64,000 nt of DNA from Acidobacteria bacterium 13_2_20CM_2_57_6 (GCA_001917435.1 MNEA01000079.1:1-64000); one strand, 5' to 3'; counted from the first letter of the stretch, positions 26,863 through 36,149 are shown. The notes: generated by a model not told the origin, from the sequence alone. Program-made: numbers and translations.

Positions 26863-28230
26863 TTACATATCGTCGGGGGCGAATTGTGAGAAGGCGTCTG
26901 GCGCCGCCTCCTCAAACCGCGTGAACCGGCTCCGGAATACGAACTTGACCATGTCGGTCGGTCCATTTCGCTGTTTCGCGATTCGGAGTTCCGTTTCTTC
27001 CCTTTCTTCCGGCGTCGCGCCCGCTTTGAAGAAATGCGGCCGGTAGATGAACATCACCACGTCGGCGTCCTGTTCGATGGCGCCGGATTCGCGCAAATCC
27101 GATAGTTGCGGCCCGCGTTCGTCGCGCTCCGGCGCGCGCGTCAACTGGCTGAGCACTAGCACGGGAATCTGCAGTTCCTTCGCCATGCCCTTCAATCCTC
27201 GCGAGATGCTGGACACTTCTTCCTGGCGGTTGCCAAACCGTCCCCGCGCGGTAATAAGTTGGAGATAGTCCACCACCAGCATGGACAATCCTTTGTCGCG
27301 CTTCAGCCGCCGCGCCTTGGCCCCAATTTCCAGCACGCTGATCGATCCGGCGTCGTCGATCCATAGCGGCGCCGATGAAATCGTCCCCAGCGATTCCGTC
27401 ATCCGCCGCCAGTCTTCCTTGCTCAAATGGCCGGTGCGGAATTTGTGCGCGTCAATCTGCGCTACGGACGCTACCAGCCGCTGCAGCAGCGATTCCTTGG
27501 ACATTTCCAGGCTGAACATGGCCACCGGGTGTCCGCCGCGAATGGCGATGTTTTCCATCAGGTTCAGCGCCAGCGCCGTTTTCCCCTGCGAAGGCCGCGC
27601 CGCCAGAATCAATAGTTCCGAAGGCTGCAGGCCGGACGTGAGCTTATCGAGCTCGACGTAGCCCGTGGGAATCCCCGTGATGCTCTTTCCTTCACGGAAG
27701 ATTCTTTCCAGCCGTTCGAAATTGTCGCGGACGATGTCTTTTACCGAAATCAGCCCCGCGCGCGCGCGGTCTTCCGCCAAAGCAAAAATCGAAGATTCTG
27801 CGTTATCCAGAATCGCGTCCGCGCCGTCCTCGCCTTCAAAGGCGCGCTGCTGAATGTTGTGCGTGGCGTGAATCAGGTTCCGCAGAATCGCCTTTTCCTT
27901 GACGATGCGCGCGTAGTGCTCGATGTTCGTGACCTTCGGCATGCCATCCGCGAGCGACGCCAGGTACGGTGCGCCGCCGGAGGCTTCCAGCTCCCCCTTG
28001 CGGTTCAGCTCCTCGGTCAGCGTCACCAGGTCGATGGCCTGCTGGCCCTCGCCCAGCGCGATCATCTGCGTAAACACCCGCCGGTGCTGGTCCAGAAAGA
28101 AGTCTTCGGGCCGTAGATGTTCAATCGCCGGGTTCAGCGCGTGGTTATCCAGCAGAATCGCGCCCAGAACGGAACGTTCCGCATCCAGATTATTCGGTAA
28201 GGGCTTCTCAAGTGTCGCCTCAACAGGCAT
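26863..28230 (-). CDS. dnaB: Replicative DNA helicase DnaB
   Basis: A 455-aa hexameric 5'-3' helicase of the replisome. The N-terminal primase-interacting domain (NLDAERSVLGAIL) is followed by the RecA-like domain with Walker A ARPSQGKT (usually RPSMGKT), Walker B LVVDYLQL, and the C-terminal DLRESGAIEQDADVV motif. All motifs are intact and there is no intein. The gene follows rplI in the rpsF-rpsR-rplI-dnaB-alr order common in bacteria. Confidence 0.97.
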   Translation of the reverse strand: MPVEATLEKPLPNNLDAERSVLGAILLDNHALNPAIEHLRPEDFFLDQHRRVFTQMIALGEGQQAIDLVTLTEELNRKGELEASGGAPYLASLADGMPKVTNIEHYARIVKEKAILRNLIHATHNIQQRAFEGEDGADAILDNAESSIFALAEDRARAGLISVKDIVRDNFERLERIFREGKSITGIPTGYVELDKLTSGLQPSELLILAARPSQGKTALALNLMENIAIRGGHPVAMFSLEMSKESLLQRLVASVAQIDAHKFRTGHLSKEDWRRMTESLGTISSAPLWIDDAGSISVLEIGAKARRLKRDKGLSMLVVDYLQLITARGRFGNRQEEVSSISRGLKGMAKELQIPVLVLSQLTRAPERDERGPQLSDLRESGAIEQDADVVMFIYRPHFFKAGATPEEREETELRIAKQRNGPTDMVKFVFRSRFTRFEEAAPDAFSQFAPDDM

Positions 28231-28616
28231 AGAACGTCATTCCTATAGTTCGCTTTTTGTTCGCCCAACATACCACAAAGATCTTTTGCCGCGCAAGACC
28301 GTCTTCGGTACGGGACGCACCAGTCAAGAAATTTTCAGGTGGCGAGGATTATGATGGGCTCGACCAATTCCTGTTTGCTGCTTTCCTACGCTGGGCGCAT
28401 TGTGCGCGGAGGAAAATTTTGCGTCAATTGGACTGCCTGTGCATCGCGTCGGAAATCTCTGCAAAACTTTTTGACTTTCTCGGCGCAATGTTGTTCACCG
28501 CGTGCAGCGTTGAAAAATGTGCCGCGTTGCGCCAGGCGCGCATCGAAGTTTTGCCTGTGGATTCAATGTAGCGCCGCAGATTGCGGTGTTCACCGGCTGG
28601 AATTTGAGCTCAATTG
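28231..28616. other. 386-nt spacer between rplI and dnaB
   Basis: There is no credible gene on either strand. On the minus strand the last 40 nt before dnaB include an ACTATAGG word that might be part of a -10 element, but I cannot pair it with a -35. Otherwise I see nothing. Confidence 0.35.
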
Positions 28617-29063
28617 CTACGCTTCTTTTTCGACCGCCACCCTGATCTGCGCCGTCACGTCGCGGAACACCTTGATGGTCACCGGAAATTCTCCGATGGT
28701 CTTGAGCGGCTCGCCAAGCTGTGCCTGGCGCTTGTCGATCTTGAAGCCTTGCGCCGCCAGTGCTTCCGCGATATCCGCGGAAGTGACCGAACCGAACATT
28801 TGATCGTTCTCCCCAGTCTTGCGCGTGAACTTCAACGCCACGCCGTTCAGCAATTCGGCTTGTTTCTGCGCCGCTTCCAGCTCCGTGGCCGTCTTCTTCG
28901 CCAGCGAAGTGCGAATCCGCTCGATCGCTTTCAAGTTGCCGGCGGTAGCCTCCACAGCAAGCTTTTTCGGCAAAAGAAAATTGCGCGCATAGCCCGGCTT
29001 CACCGTCACCACATCCCCGCGGTGGCCCAGTTTTTCGACGTCTTCTTGAAGAATGATTTGCAT
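28617..29063 (-). CDS. rplI: 50S ribosomal protein L9
   Basis: A 148-aa L9 protein. The N-terminal 23S-binding domain (MQIILQEDVEKLGHRGDVV...GYARNFLLPKKLA) is joined by a long helix to the C-terminal domain (FGSVTSADIAEAL...GEFPVTIKVF). It is complete and typical, in the rpsF-rpsR-rplI order. Confidence 0.98.
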   Translation of the reverse strand: MQIILQEDVEKLGHRGDVVTVKPGYARNFLLPKKLAVEATAGNLKAIERIRTSLAKKTATELEAAQKQAELLNGVALKFTRKTGENDQMFGSVTSADIAEALAAQGFKIDKRQAQLGEPLKTIGEFPVTIKVFRDVTAQIRVAVEKEA

Positions 29064-29118
29064 GTCTTCTCTCTAAGCTCCTGTTTCCTTGCCTCTCAGG
29101 GGTCAGCCCCGCGAGGGT

Positions 29119-29595
29119 TTACGCCTTTGGCGCTTCGGCTACGGGCGCTGCAGCCGGTGCTGGCGTTCCATGCGACGGCGCGGCATGGGCCGCCCCCGGC
29201 ACTACCGCGCGCGGCGCCTGCGTGCCCGCCGCGCTTCCAGAAAATGGCAACAACGCGATGTTGCGCGCCCTCTTGATGGCCACGCCCAGCCAGCGCTGGT
29301 GCCGCGCGCAAACGCCCGTCATTCGCCGCGGCAGAATCTTCCCGCGCTCCTGCACGAACTGCGACAGAATGTCCGCGCGCTTGTAGTCGATAAAGTCCAT
29401 CCTCTCGACGCAGAACTTGCAGACCTTCTTCTTGCGGAAATACTGGCGCTTGCCCCTGGGCCGGCCTCCAGGACCGCCCGGACCGCCACCACCTGGGCCA
29501 CCTTCGCGCCGTGGGCCACCGTGCCCGCCGCCGTGGCCGCCTTCACGCCGCGGAGCTCCTCCCGGCGCTGGTGCTTGCTTCTGTTCCTCTGCCAT
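29119..29595 (-). CDS. rpsR: 30S ribosomal protein S18 with long tails
   Basis: The S18 core ([21 protein letters not shown]...[24 protein letters not shown]) is canonical, but the protein is 158 aa, about twice the usual length. A Gly/Arg/Pro-rich N-terminal tail of about 50 residues with GGHGGG and GGPGG repeats precedes the core, and an Ala/Pro-rich tail of about 40 residues follows. The start at 29595 (MAEEQKQAP) has a GGAAGG site. S18 binds S6 on the 30S platform, and rpsF lies immediately upstream. Confidence 0.95.
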   Translation of the reverse strand: MAEEQKQAPAPGGAPRREGGHGGGHGGPRREGGPGGGGPGGPGGRPRGKRQYFRKKKVCKFCVERMDFIDYKRADILSQFVQERGKILPRRMTGVCARHQRWLGVAIKRARNIALLPFSGSAAGTQAPRAVVPGAAHAAPSHGTPAPAAAPVAEAPKA

Positions 29596-29704
29596 ACCTT
29601 CCACCCTTTCACTTATCGCCCCGGCCTTGCCGAGAACAAACTTTTGTGAGCCGGTCACCCGGAGTCACTTTGCTCAAAACAAGAAAACTTCTCGTCGCGC
29701 AGAA

Positions 29705-30121
29705 CTAGCTCGGCGCCGCGGCCTGCTCCGGAGCTGCCGCAGCAGCCGGCGCTGGCGTCGTGCGCCGCGGACGCCGTGCCGCGCGCTTGTCGCGCTTCAG
29801 CGAAAGTTTCTTCTGGCGTTTCAAATCTTCGTCCAGCCGCACGGTCTGATACTTGATCACGTTGTCTTGCACGCGCAGGCGCCGTTCCAGCTCGGCGATC
29901 AATTCGCCGTGCGTGGTGCGGATTTCCTGGTGCACGTAAATTCCTTCGCGGTGCTTGGCCACGCGGTAGGCCAGCTTCCGAGTGCCCCAGTGCTCGGTCT
30001 TTTCGATCTTGCCGCCCTTTTCGGCGCAAGTGTGTTCGACGACCGCAAGCAGCTTTTTGATTTCCTCTTCCGGCGTCGCCGGCCTCACGATGAAAACCAA
30101 ATCGTAATAACGTTCTTCCAT
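29705..30121 (-). CDS. rpsF: 30S ribosomal protein S6
   Basis: S6 (138 aa) with the standard opening YYDLVFIVRP, the WGTRKLAYRVAKHREGIYVH strand pair and VQDNVIKYQTVRLDED. An Ala/Pro-rich tail after basic KRDKRAARRPRR adds about 35 residues. It forms the platform pair with S18, encoded just downstream. Confidence 0.97.
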   Translation of the reverse strand: MEERYYDLVFIVRPATPEEEIKKLLAVVEHTCAEKGGKIEKTEHWGTRKLAYRVAKHREGIYVHQEIRTTHGELIAELERRLRVQDNVIKYQTVRLDEDLKRQKKLSLKRDKRAARRPRRTTPAPAAAAAPEQAAAPS

Positions 30122-30202
30122 GATGACCTCTTTTTCTTTGACCCCGAACGAATCGGCGTCGCTTCAAATCTTTTCCATACGCGCAAAACGAAAAAACTCT
30201 TT

Positions 30203-30799
30203 CTACTCTTCTTCCGCCTCTTCCGATTCAGCCGGCTTCCGCCGGTTGTACTTGGTCATCGCCGCATCAAGTCCCTGGCTCAGGATCATCTCCACGGCGT
30301 CTCCAGCTTCACCGATCATTTCCGCGGCGACTTCCAGCTCTGCCTTGTTCATCGGCCGCAGCACATATTCTTTGCGGCTGCTCAGCGGATGATCCGGCCC
30401 GCAACCCAGCCGCAGCCTCGCAAATTCCTGCGTCCCGACCGAGCTGATCACGGACTTTGCGCCGTTGTGGCTTCCCGCGCTGCCGTCCGGATGGATCCGA
30501 ATCGTTCCCAGCGGCAGTTGCGCTTCGTCCCACAGCACCAGCAGATCGTCCACGCCCAGTTCGTACTTTCCCAGCAGCGCCATTACGGATACGCCGCTGA
30601 GATTCATGTACGTCTGCGGCTTCGCCAGGAGCACTTCCTCCCCGGCAATCTTTCCTGGGCCCACCAACGCCTTGCCTTCGGGCCGTTCCACGCGAATCCC
30701 GCTGCGATTCGCCAGTTCATCCACCGCCATGAAACCCAGGTTATGCGGCGTCCACTGATACTCCGGATCGGGATTCCCAAGTCCGACAATGAGCCGCAT
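30203..30799 (-). CDS. pth: Peptidyl-tRNA hydrolase
   Basis: A 198-aa enzyme that recycles peptidyl-tRNA. It begins MRLIVGLGNPDPEYQ; the catalytic His is in TPHNLGF, and AKPQTYMNLSG and GSHNGAKS are the substrate-binding loops (the family usually has GGHNGLKS). The C-terminal ESEEAEEE tail is acidic. The frame is open for 70 codons upstream, but that part is only a K/R-rich alternate frame of the rplY tail, so I start at 30799. Confidence 0.96.
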   Translation of the reverse strand: MRLIVGLGNPDPEYQWTPHNLGFMAVDELANRSGIRVERPEGKALVGPGKIAGEEVLLAKPQTYMNLSGVSVMALLGKYELGVDDLLVLWDEAQLPLGTIRIHPDGSAGSHNGAKSVISSVGTQEFARLRLGCGPDHPLSSRKEYVLRPMNKAELEVAAEMIGEAGDAVEMILSQGLDAAMTKYNRRKPAESEEAEEE

Positions 30800-30833
30800 A
30801 GACCTTTTTCCAGGCGCCCGCAAAACGCGCGCG

Positions 30834-31589
30834 TTACTTTTTCTTTTCGCCCTTGTCGCCTTTTTCGGTCTTCTCCGCCTTGGGCTTGGCTTCCGCCGCC
30901 TCGGCGCCTTCTTCGCCTTCCTCTTCCTTCTTGCCCTTTTTGATGACTTCCGGCTCGGCCGGCGCTGCACCTTCCGCTGCCACGGCCTCCGCGGGCTTCT
31001 CTTCTTCAACCTTGAGCGTTACAACGTGCGCCAGCACGCGCTCGGGCTCCGTCAGCAGCTTGAGCTTGGTGGTGTCCATTGGCAAATCACTGGCGCGCAA
31101 CTGCGCGTTGAGCATCAATCCGCTGACATCCACCTTGAACTCGGTGGGGATATCCGCCGGCAAGCATTCGATTTCCACTTCGCGCGTCACGACTTCAAAA
31201 ACTCCACCTTGCACTTTCACACCGGCAGGCTCGCCAAACGTGTGCACGGGAACCATCACCTTCATTCGAACATCCATGGCTACGCGCAGAAGATCCACGT
31301 GCAGCAGTTTTCCGGTGACGGGATCCGTCAACCAATCTTTCAGAATCGCAGGCTCGTGCTTGCCGCCAAGATCCACTTGAAAAAGAGTGTTATGTCCGCT
31401 CTCCGAACGGAGAATCGTGTTCACTTGCTTGGCGTTCACCGCAAGAGTGATGGATTGGCCCTTGCCTCCGTACAACACGGCCGGAACTTTGCCGGTCTGG
31501 CGGAGCCGCCGCGCCTCGTTTTTGCCGCGCGTGCTGCGGGGCGCACCTTCCACTACAATTTTTTCCGCTTTTTCTGCCTTCTGTGCCAT
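30834..31589 (-). CDS. rplY: 50S ribosomal protein L25/general stress protein Ctc
   Basis: A 251-aa long-form L25 (CTC type). The 5S rRNA-binding N-domain (TRGKNEARRLRQTGKVPAVLYGG) and the TL5-like beta domain (GGVFEVVTREVEIECLPADIPTEF) are complete. A strongly charged K/E/A tail of about 50 residues follows (KKGKKEEEGEEGAEAAE). ATG at 31589 has GAAGAAGGA directly upstream. The rplY-pth pair is conserved in many genomes. Confidence 0.95.
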   Translation of the reverse strand: MAQKAEKAEKIVVEGAPRSTRGKNEARRLRQTGKVPAVLYGGKGQSITLAVNAKQVNTILRSESGHNTLFQVDLGGKHEPAILKDWLTDPVTGKLLHVDLLRVAMDVRMKVMVPVHTFGEPAGVKVQGGVFEVVTREVEIECLPADIPTEFKVDVSGLMLNAQLRASDLPMDTTKLKLLTEPERVLAHVVTLKVEEEKPAEAVAAEGAAPAEPEVIKKGKKEEEGEEGAEAAEAKPKAEKTEKGDKGEKKK

Positions 31590-31624
31590 GTCCTTCTTCC
31601 CTTCTTGAATGCGAGGTGGGACAA

Positions 31625-31682
31625 ACATTCTTGCCTGTCCGCTCGCCTGTCCTGCAATTCCTCAGAGGACGGACAGGAATGT
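31625..31682. repeat. Inverted-repeat element between prs and rplY
   Basis: ACATTC-TTG-CCTGTCCG at 31625-31641 is nearly the reverse complement of CGGACAGGAATGT at 31670-31682, with further CCTGTCCT/AGGACGG pairing inside. It fills most of the 106-nt gap and ends in TGTCCTAC. Similar GACAGGAATGTCTGTCC elements are, to my knowledge, dispersed repeats in acidobacteria. Confidence 0.5.
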
Positions 31683-31695
31683 CTGTCCTACAAAA

Positions 31696-32664
31696 TCAGA
31701 TAAACAGTTCGCTGATCGAGGTCTCTTCGTGAATCGAGCGAATCCCGCGCGCCAGCAAATCGGCGACGCTCAATACGCGAATCTTGCCCATCTTTTTCGC
31801 CGCTTCCGTCAATGGAACGGAGTCTGTTGCCACGACTTCGGTGATCCGCGATTTCTCCAATCGTTCCACGGCGGGACCGGAAAGCACGGCGTGCGTGCAA
31901 GCGGCAAACACCTGTGTGGCGCCTTCCCGCAGGAGCGCCTCCGCGGTCTTCACTAAAGTTCCCGCGGTATCAATGATATCGTCCACGACCAGCGCGCTGC
32001 GCCCGCGCACGTCTCCAATCAGGTGCATCACTTCACTCACGTCCACGTCCACGCGGCGCTTGTCCACGATGGCCAGCGGCGCATCCAGCTTCTTTGCAAA
32101 AAACCGCGCGCGCTCCACGCCGCCCGCGTCGGGCGAAACGACCGTCAAATTCGGCAACTTCAAATGCCGGAAATATTCCACCAGCACCGGCGAGCCGTAC
32201 AAATGATCCACCGGCACGTCGAAATAGCCCTGAATCTGCGGCGCGTGCAAATCCAAAGTCAGCGCCCGGCTGGCACCCGCAGTTTCCAACAAGTCCGCCA
32301 CCAGCTTCGCGGAAATGGGAACCCGCGGCTTGTCTTTGCGGTCCTGCCGCGCGTAGCAGTAGTACGGCAGCACCGCGGTAATCCGCCACGCCGATGCTCT
32401 CTTGAACGCATCGATCATCAGCAGCAGTTCCAGCAGGTGACAATCCACCGGAGCATGACACGGCTGAACGACGAACACGTCCGCCCCGCGAACGTTTTCC
32501 AGGATCTGGAAATAAATCTCGCCATCACTGAAGCGCCCCAGCAGGGCCTTGCCGAGCGGCACATCCAATTCCTTGCAAATGCTTTCCGCCAATACTGGAT
32601 TCGCGGTCCCAGAGAAAATCTTAAATCGGTCGTCGTTCACGACGCTTGCGCTCCGTGTGACCAT
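31696..32664 (-). CDS. prs: Ribose-phosphate pyrophosphokinase
   Basis: PRPP synthase of 322 aa, feeding purine, pyrimidine, His and salvage routes (hpt, apt and purH are all in this window). The motifs are FSDGEIYFQI, YYCYARQDRKDKPRVPISAKL (flexible catalytic loop, split here), TLDLHAPQIQGYF and the PRPP loop VVDDIIDTAGT. The start is ATG at 32664. The next gene upstream is ispE, a common pairing. Confidence 0.97.
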   Translation of the reverse strand: MVTRSASVVNDDRFKIFSGTANPVLAESICKELDVPLGKALLGRFSDGEIYFQILENVRGADVFVVQPCHAPVDCHLLELLLMIDAFKRASAWRITAVLPYYCYARQDRKDKPRVPISAKLVADLLETAGASRALTLDLHAPQIQGYFDVPVDHLYGSPVLVEYFRHLKLPNLTVVSPDAGGVERARFFAKKLDAPLAIVDKRRVDVDVSEVMHLIGDVRGRSALVVDDIIDTAGTLVKTAEALLREGATQVFAACTHAVLSGPAVERLEKSRITEVVATDSVPLTEAAKKMGKIRVLSVADLLARGIRSIHEETSISELFI

Positions 32665-32766
32665 TCCGTGGCCACACCAACATACCTGCAACCGAACCGG
32701 AAAGATCTTCTACAACGGAATGGACACGAAGAGACGCTGAGGCCGAATCCACGACACGCCGGCAGA

Positions 32767-33559
32767 CTAGCCTGCGATGCGCATCAAACGAGCGTACCTG
32801 TCGCGCGAGACGGTCTCGCAAACGAAGGTCTGATCGTGCGGAAACCCAACAGCGGCTCGGCGCGCCATCGCTGGGCTCGGGAAAACTCCAAACACCGCCG
32901 AACCGCTACCCGCCAGCGAGGCAGGATAGAGCACAGAACTGAAAGAGTTTAGAGGTTCCCGCCGAATTTGTCAACGCGAAGGGCTTGGCCTCCAGCCAAC
33001 CGTAGGCGTCCGGCGTCGGTACATAAATGTCTTTCGGGGATACAACAAGGATCTGCGACTTCGGGATGTCCGGCAGCGGATAGATTTCATCGCCCTTGTT
33101 TACGCCCAGAGCTCGCCCGCCGAGCAGGAAAAACGGCACATCCGCGCCGAGTGACGACGCGATTTCCAGCAATCGCGCGGCTGCCAATTTCTTTTTTGTG
33201 AGCCGCAAATAGCCCAACAACGCTGCGGCAGCGTCGCTTGATCCACCTCCAAGGCCCCGGCCCGCGGGGATCGTTTTCTGGAGCGCGATTTCGACGCCGC
33301 TCGCGATTTTCAGTTCATGGCGCAGCGCCTCCACAGCGCGATACACAAGATTTTTCTGGGGCGGTTCCGCGGAGAGCGGCTGGTTTCCCTGGATGGTCAG
33401 TGAAATTCCCGGCGAACGTGACGCCCGCAAGCGCAATTCATCATGCAGCGAGATAGTCTGAAAAATGGTCCGTAATTCGTGAAAGCCATCGTCACGTTTT
33501 CCGAGGATATCTAGGCGCAAGTTGATTTTTGCGAACGCGGGAATGCGGACTTCGGGCAT
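32767..33559 (-). pseudogene. ispE: IspE gene broken by frameshift/deletion
   Basis: 4-diphosphocytidyl-2-C-methyl-D-erythritol kinase of the MEP pathway. The main frame (33559 to 32906, 217 codons) has AFAKINLRLDILGKRDDGFHEL and the ATP loop PAGRGLGGGSSDAAA, then stops at TAG after 'QFCALSCLAGG'. The conserved third motif, SLAGSGSAVFGVF, lies in another frame and runs to a stop at 32767. The total coding length (about 264 codons) is also shorter than the usual 280-300, and the Asn-Asp-Phe-Glu segment before the motif is absent, so an out-of-frame deletion near 32,920 is likely. It starts 8 nt after the TPR gene. Confidence 0.8.
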
Positions 33560-33567
33560 GCGCTGGG

Positions 33568-35643
33568 CTATGGCTTGGCGACGCTGGTCGTTGATTTCTG
33601 CGCCACGCGATGCTTCGATTGCGAGAGCTTCTTTTCGAGTTCCGCGACCTTGTCGGCTTCCAGGTCCGCGGGGAGAGAGCGCCGCCATTCCACCAACGAT
33701 TTCTCCCATTCCGCGGCGGCTAGATCGCCGCGGCCTAGCTTCGCGTAAAGATCGCCAAGATGGGAATGAATGGTCGCGTCGTGTCTTTCGCGCTCCACGG
33801 CCTTGCGCAGCGTGCTTTCCGAAGCGCCCAGCTTGTTCTCTTTGAAATAAATCCAGCCGAGACTGTCGAGATAGGCCCCGTTGTAAGGATCTTCCTTCAG
33901 GGCCTGCTGCACGAGCGCTTCCGCTTCGTCAAGCCGTATCCCCAAGTCGCCGAGCATATAGCCGTAGTAATTCAGTACCGGAGCGTTTTTTGGATTAACG
34001 GCCAGCACCTTCTTGAACTGTTCTTCGGCTTTGTCAAAAAACTTCTGCCGCTCGTAGATAGCGCCGAGGAGGAACCACACCATTTCGTTTTCACGCGGCT
34101 GACCCGGCAGCACTTCCGCAGCGTGCGCGGCCTCTTCGGCTTCCTTGTAATGCCGGCCGCGCTCGTACACCTGGGCAATGTTCAAATAGGCTTCGCGGTC
34201 GCTCGTATCACCGTGAAGCTGCGCTCGCAGCATTTTGACAGCGTCGTCCGTTTGGCCGTTTTCGCCGAGCAACAGGGCGTGGCTGGTTCGAATCGACGGA
34301 TCGGCGGGATATTTCGCCAGGGCTTCCTTGCCCGTTTGCAGTGCTTTGGACAAATCCTTTGCGGCGCGGTATGTATCCATGATCAGCATCCGCGCGCGGC
34401 GATCTTCTTCCTCGCCGAGATGCCCTAATTCTTCAAAGGTATAAATTGCCGCCTGATAATTCTGGGTATCACGATAAAGCTGCCCGAGCTGCTGATACAG
34501 GATGGCCAGCGACCGCCGCCGCGACGGCACGGCGGGAGACTGCCCCTTGATTCCGGTCACGGCGTCCGACAAAACGCGGATGGCATCCTCGTAGCGCCCC
34601 TGCGCCTGGTACAGCATGGCCTCGTTGTACATGACTTCCAGGCTGCCGGGGGCGTACTGCCGCGCTTTGACGAGATTCTCTTCCGCCTTATCGAGTTGAT
34701 GCAGCTCGCGGTAAATCTGGGCGATTCGCAGATACACGTCCGAATCGTCCGGCATCACATCGGAAAGTTTTTGGTAAACCTTCAGAGCCTCGGAATATTT
34801 CTCTTCCGCCAGCAAGGTCTGTCCCAGCCCGCGCTGATGGCTGGGCTCGGAAGGATCGAGATCCACGGCCTGGCGATAAGCCGCTTCCGCCTTGGCCAGC
34901 TCATGCGTTTGCGTATAGGCATCGCCCAGAAGATCGAGCAGCACCGCCGAGGGAGAATGCGCGGTGATGCTTTCGAGCAGCGTGACGGCCTCAGCGGACT
35001 TGCCTTCGTCCATCAGCAACTGCGTCAGTTGCTCGACGGTCGGTTCGCTTTCGGGATCAGTCTTGAGGATGCTCCGCAGGACCTGCTCGGCCTTGTCGTG
35101 TTCGTTCTTTAGCCTGTAGAGCCGCGCCAGCCACAACGCCGACTCAGTATCCGAAGGATCGAGCCGGTTGATCTCGCGGTACTGCTCGATGGCCCGGTTC
35201 ACCGTTTCCGGCTGGCCGTTGCTCGAGCTGACATCGCCGAGACTCCGCAAGTAGATCCGCCCCAGAAGCCGCCGCGATTGCACATTGTCGGGGTCGCGCT
35301 TCAGGATTTCCTGTGCTTCCGCTACGGCATCGTGAATGCGCTGCGCCTTCCAGTACATCTCCGCCAGGCGCTCGCCGATAACCTGCGATTTCGGGTCGAG
35401 CGCATACGCTTTTTTGTAGGCTTCGATCGCTTTGGTGGCGTATTCGGCGTTGCTAGTGGCTTCGTATTGCTGTTCGTAAATATGGCCCATCGTGAAGTTG
35501 TAATAGGCATCGGCGCGCGCGGAATCGTTTAGGGAAGAGGCGGACTTCGGCTCACTAAGCTGCTCTTGCGGCGCTTGCGCTATGGCAGCGGCGGCCGAAA
35601 TGCCCGCCAAAACTATGGAAAGAGTAATCTCTCGAAGGTTCAT
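33568..35643 (-). CDS. Exported tetratricopeptide-repeat protein
   Basis: A 691-aa protein with a signal peptide (about 1-22, AAAAIAQA) followed by some fifteen or more TPR units of 34 residues (YNFTMGHIYEQQYEA..., LRIAQIYRELHQLDKAEENL, LNYYGYMLGDLGIRLDEAEAL). It is a periplasmic or surface protein-interaction scaffold, and no enzymatic domain is visible. The final repeats resemble the TPR proteins often encoded just upstream of ispE in Proteobacteria and Acidobacteria, which supports the operon reading TPR-ispE-prs-rplY-pth. Confidence 0.9.
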   Translation of the reverse strand: MNLREITLSIVLAGISAAAAIAQAPQEQLSEPKSASSLNDSARADAYYNFTMGHIYEQQYEATSNAEYATKAIEAYKKAYALDPKSQVIGERLAEMYWKAQRIHDAVAEAQEILKRDPDNVQSRRLLGRIYLRSLGDVSSSNGQPETVNRAIEQYREINRLDPSDTESALWLARLYRLKNEHDKAEQVLRSILKTDPESEPTVEQLTQLLMDEGKSAEAVTLLESITAHSPSAVLLDLLGDAYTQTHELAKAEAAYRQAVDLDPSEPSHQRGLGQTLLAEEKYSEALKVYQKLSDVMPDDSDVYLRIAQIYRELHQLDKAEENLVKARQYAPGSLEVMYNEAMLYQAQGRYEDAIRVLSDAVTGIKGQSPAVPSRRRSLAILYQQLGQLYRDTQNYQAAIYTFEELGHLGEEEDRRARMLIMDTYRAAKDLSKALQTGKEALAKYPADPSIRTSHALLLGENGQTDDAVKMLRAQLHGDTSDREAYLNIAQVYERGRHYKEAEEAAHAAEVLPGQPRENEMVWFLLGAIYERQKFFDKAEEQFKKVLAVNPKNAPVLNYYGYMLGDLGIRLDEAEALVQQALKEDPYNGAYLDSLGWIYFKENKLGASESTLRKAVERERHDATIHSHLGDLYAKLGRGDLAAAEWEKSLVEWRRSLPADLEADKVAELEKKLSQSKHRVAQKSTTSVAKP

Positions 35644-35912
35644 TGTAGCCCCAGAAACTTAAATTATCCCATGCGGCCGAAACGCGGTCAAAAGCCAAAT
35701 GCTAGCCGTTTCCAGAGCTTGGGCACCCCCACAGGTAGGATGCAAACCGGAGCGAAAACGTTGAAGGCGGCTGATGTAAAGACGCCATTCTTGCGCACGC
35801 TGGCTCGGACACTTACACTTCGCACGGCGACATCACCGAGGCGGACGGCAAACCAAAGGTGATCGCAGTCAGTTATCACCGGGTAAGGTAGCGTGGTCCA
35901 GGATCGCCTGTT

Positions 35913-36149
35913 TCAATCGTTGACACGGTGAACTTTGACATGTTTGTGGTCTGCGACGGGCTCCACCAGCCGCAGGATGTGCTCCCGCGTGTCCTCATCG
36001 AAACGGTAAAGCAGGACGGCATCGGCGGCCCTGTCGTCGCGAGCCAGCTCCAGCTCGGGATTATCCATGGTCACGTCGCCATTGTTTCGAATGCGCAGTT
36101 CCGCTCCAACTTGCAGAACAATCTTCATCCCTTCGCGATTGCCGGGCAT
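35913..36149 (-). CDS. Small hypothetical protein with strong RBS
   Basis: A 78-aa acidic/basic soluble protein of unknown family (opening MPGNREGMKIVLQVG). A textbook AGGAGG lies 7 nt before the ATG, which argues for a real gene despite the small size. It has a beta-like start and helical end (DEDTREHILRLVEPVADH). It lies alone between the TPR gene and a pseudogene region. Confidence 0.55.
   Translation of the reverse strand: MPGNREGMKIVLQVGAELRIRNNGDVTMDNPELELARDDRAADAVLLYRFDEDTREHILRLVEPVADHKHVKVHRVND

Noticed and set aside
29417..30943. 508-codon plus-strand frame
   Set aside because: It is antisense to rpsR, rpsF and pth, which are certain genes; its composition is that of a shadow frame.
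30800..31009. 70 K/R-rich codons in frame before pth
   Set aside because: They are an alternate frame of the K/E-rich rplY tail; Pth proteins begin at MRLIVGLGNP.
35780..35889. Plus-strand frame with EADGKPKVIAVSYH as a gene remnant
   Set aside because: It is only about 35 codons, with no start and no family I can name.
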